Source: CALMFT01 sp035333525
GTDB lineage: Bacteria; Patescibacteriota; Gracilibacteria; Absconditabacterales; Absconditicoccaceae
Direction: 5' to 3'
Assembly: GCA_035333525.1 (NCBI GenBank)
Contig: DAOQQF010000021.1
Span: forward strand, 1 to 19,881
DNA: 19,881 bases
Below are positions 18,068 to 19,881 of the stretch, piece after piece. Position 1 is the stretch's first letter. Every line of letters starts with the position of its first letter. The notes below the pieces were generated by a model, which was not told where the DNA came from, made no database searches, and worked only from the letters and a program-made list of their open reading frames with translations. The translations under genes were made by a program, and so were the position numbers.

Positions 18068-19588
18068 ATGTCCAATCTCGCTCACCGACAACAAAAAATC
18101 CAAGACAAAAGAAAACAAACACCATGGAGAGAGTTTGTGATGGAGATTGCAAGTTGGTATACTATTAATCTTAATAAAAATAATGGTTTCGTGAGCAGGT
18201 ATCCAGATACACACAGACTAGGGGAAATTATTTCTACAAAAGAATATGAAGGATTATGAGATCAGATGAGTGAGAAAGAATACAACACTACAAGATCATT
18301 TGCAGAAAATATGAGTCAATTGCGATGTGATTTTAAACATCCAAATACGCTGCTATTTCTTGCAAATGAAAATGTTGGTTATGCGGATGTTGTATTTGGT
18401 GTAAAAAATGCATATCTATCTTTTACACTGGGCGCAAACAGTGAAAATATTCTGTATTCTACTATTGTGTATACCAATTGCCGTAATATAATAAACAGTA
18501 TTTCCGTTACAAATAATAGCGAAAATGTGTTTTATTCAAAACAAATTATTAATTCATATAATGTGTTTTATTCAAAACAAATTATTAATTCATATAATGT
18601 GTTTTATTCAAGGTATATTTATAACTCTTCAGATATCCGGTTCTCTAGTAATCTTGTATGATGTGTACATTGTTTGAGTTGCGACAATTTGGTCAATAAA
18701 TCATATTGCATAAATAATAAACAATATACGAAAGAAGAGTATATGCTAAACAAAAAACATATACTTGAAAACAAACATCAATTTTCTGAATTGTTTTCTA
18801 AAGTAAATAATATTGCTACTAACTATCAATCATCTGATTGTTTTGGTACCTGATTAGTTATGTGTTCTGATATACAGAATGGTCATTATGTAAGCAATGC
18901 ATTGCATGCACGTAACGTCATTTTTTTGAATGGTATTAACCAGGCAGAAAATTGTATAGATAGTTTTGAAGTAGGTATAAATGCAAAACATTTTTATGGT
19001 TCGTCCAATGCAGGCAAAGGAGAACATCTTTATTGTTGCACACAAATTGAAGAGTGCTCTCATGTTTTTTATTGTTATCACATGGAAAATTGCTCCTTCT
19101 GCCTCGGTTGTATTGGTCTGAAAAACAAATCCTACTGTATTCTGAACAAACAATATACCAAGGAAGAGCGATATGAAAAGGTAGATGAAATCTTCGCACA
19201 GATGGATAAAGACGGGACGCTTGGTCAGTTTTTCCCCGCTTCGATGAATCCGTTCTATTTCAACGACACGGCTGCCTATCTCATTGATCCAAGTTTTACC
19301 AAAGAAGAAGTGACTGCGAAGTGATACCTCCGACGTGATGAACCAATCAAAGTCGATATCCCAGCAGGAGTCCAGACGGTGAAGACGAGTGAATTGGGAC
19401 AGTTTGAATGACGACGTGCTGAACAACGATATATTGACCCAGAAATCATGAAAAAGGTTATCCTAGATGAACAGGGTAACGCATATCGTATTATCCCCAT
19501 GGAGTATGAGTTTCTCATGAAGTATGGATTACCCTTGCCGAGAAAACATCGATTGGAGAGAATGAAAGAGAACTTCAGGATAAACTAA
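18068..19588 (+). CDS. CPR-type Asn/Cys-rich solenoid protein, copy 2, intact
   Basis: This 506-residue frame is unbroken with UGA as Gly. Layout: basic N-terminus (MSNLAHRQQKIQDKRKQTPW), a linker, then a core of short repeats with regularly spaced Asn, Ser, Cys and Tyr (SENILYS, SENVFYSKQIINSYNVFYS, LVNKSYCINNKQYTKEEY, ECSHVFYCYHMENCSFC), which looks like a right-handed beta-solenoid; a conserved block with YCILNKQYTKEERYEKVDEI and FFPASMNPFYFNDTAAY; and a tail with YRIIPMEYEFLMKYGLPLPR. Related CPR proteins have CxxC zinc ribbons at the tail; none remain here. There is no signal peptide, so it is probably cytoplasmic. A 36-bp tandem duplication lies in the core. Function unknown; large copy number of such families in CPR genomes suggests rapid diversification. 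Confidence 0.85.
18524..18610 (+). repeat. 36-bp tandem repeat coding for solenoid rungs
   Basis: Two identical 36-bp units (18524-18559 and 18560-18595), each coding NVFYSKQIINSY, are followed by the first 15 bp of a third. Perfect identity means the duplication is recent. Adding or losing a 12-residue unit keeps the frame, so core length could vary without breaking the protein. Confidence 0.9.
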
Positions 19589-19596
19589 TTACTATG

Positions 19597-19785
19597 ATTT
19601 AGGGAAGCTGAAAAAAAACTCTTACTTAATGAAAAACTACCTATAATAGTAAATCCTTTGATCTTGTAAAATCCGCATATGACGAGCTTCCCGAGGATAT
19701 TTATCCCGAGACTTCGGGACCTCTTCCATGTCGTAATCACAACACTTCGTTTTATGTTACTTATACCGATTGTATAACAAACGCG
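19597..19785. repeat. Right arm of the long inverted repeat
   Basis: Matches the reverse complement of 1-170. It carries an extra CCCGA-gact-TCGGG hairpin absent from the left arm and begins about 10 nt after the stop of copy 2. Just beyond it, GCGAACTA (19783-19790) and TAGTTCGC (19811-19818) form another hairpin overlapping the repeat end. From 19819 to the end of the window I see no gene. Confidence 0.8.
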
Positions 19786-19881
19786 AACTACTCATGTTCT
19801 TGATTCCCAATAGTTCGCTAGTTATATCATCGGTATTTACCAAAACAATAGTTCTCTTTTGATACGTAATTGGTATTATTT

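Noticed and set aside
18854..19426. 190-codon minus-strand open frame opposite solenoid copy 2
   Set aside because: It is the antisense of a well-supported conserved coding region and a matching antisense frame appears opposite copy 1; its sequence has no family features.
15283..19588. Diversity-generating retroelement behind the variable cores
   Set aside because: No reverse transcriptase, no short template repeat and no adenine-restricted substitutions; the divergence covers the whole core.
1..19785. Complete transposon bounded by terminal inverted repeats
   Set aside because: No transposase or integrase is present between the arms, and no target-site duplication can be seen because the left flank is outside the window.

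Overview
The window reads as a bacterial genome fragment in which UGA is a glycine codon (genetic code 25). That code is known from the CPR lineages Absconditabacteria (SR1) and Gracilibacteria (BD1-5), so the organism is very likely one of these; I cannot tell which. Read with the standard code, almost every gene is cut into short pieces. With UGA as Gly, the conserved families close up exactly: a YebC/PmpR protein, a PilT-type ATPase whose invariant P-loop Gly is UGA, a DsbB-like protein, a rhomboid protease, a TrmB-type regulator, a DUF4143 ATPase and a 1672-residue subtilase. The DNA is AT-rich, genes are closely packed, and none of the starts I chose has a recognisable Shine-Dalgarno sequence.

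Layout. Bases 1-170 are one arm of a degenerate inverted repeat whose other arm lies at 19597-19785. The left arm abuts a truncated AbiEii-like nucleotidyltransferase remnant. A plus-strand run follows: yebC, two single-span membrane-anchored proteins, and a hypothetical gene broken at a short GA/A tract, ending at a terminator near 4070. On the minus strand, 4111-9129 is one giant gene for a cell-surface subtilase with Cys-rich repeats, PKD-like domains and a C-terminal membrane anchor. Divergent from it are a pilT-like gene, a dsbB-like gene and an M15-like peptidase gene. Two small genes behind near-identical promoter-like elements come next, the first preceded by three 14-bp direct repeats.

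On the minus strand follow a rhomboid protease (12925-13578), a MazF-like toxin gene broken at an A6 run, and a TrmB-like regulator. Between rhomboid and toxin is a plus-strand promoter/terminator pair that could make a small structured RNA antisense to the toxin 3' end. The right end holds two paralogues of a CPR-type Asn/Cys-rich solenoid protein (15283-16752 and 18068-19588) flanking a DUF4143 ATPase. The paralogues share near-identical 5' and 3' ends but have divergent cores. The first copy is broken at a T7 run and at an AT repeat; the second is intact.

Functionally the middle of the window is about the cell surface: a giant disulfide-rich protease, a disulfide-bond enzyme, a retraction-type pilus ATPase, a wall-peptidase candidate and a rhomboid. 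This suits the epibiotic or predatory lifestyle known for some members of these lineages, but that link is inference. A notable pattern is that all four breaks in otherwise good genes sit in simple-sequence tracts, which means either slippage-based variation or assembly error.
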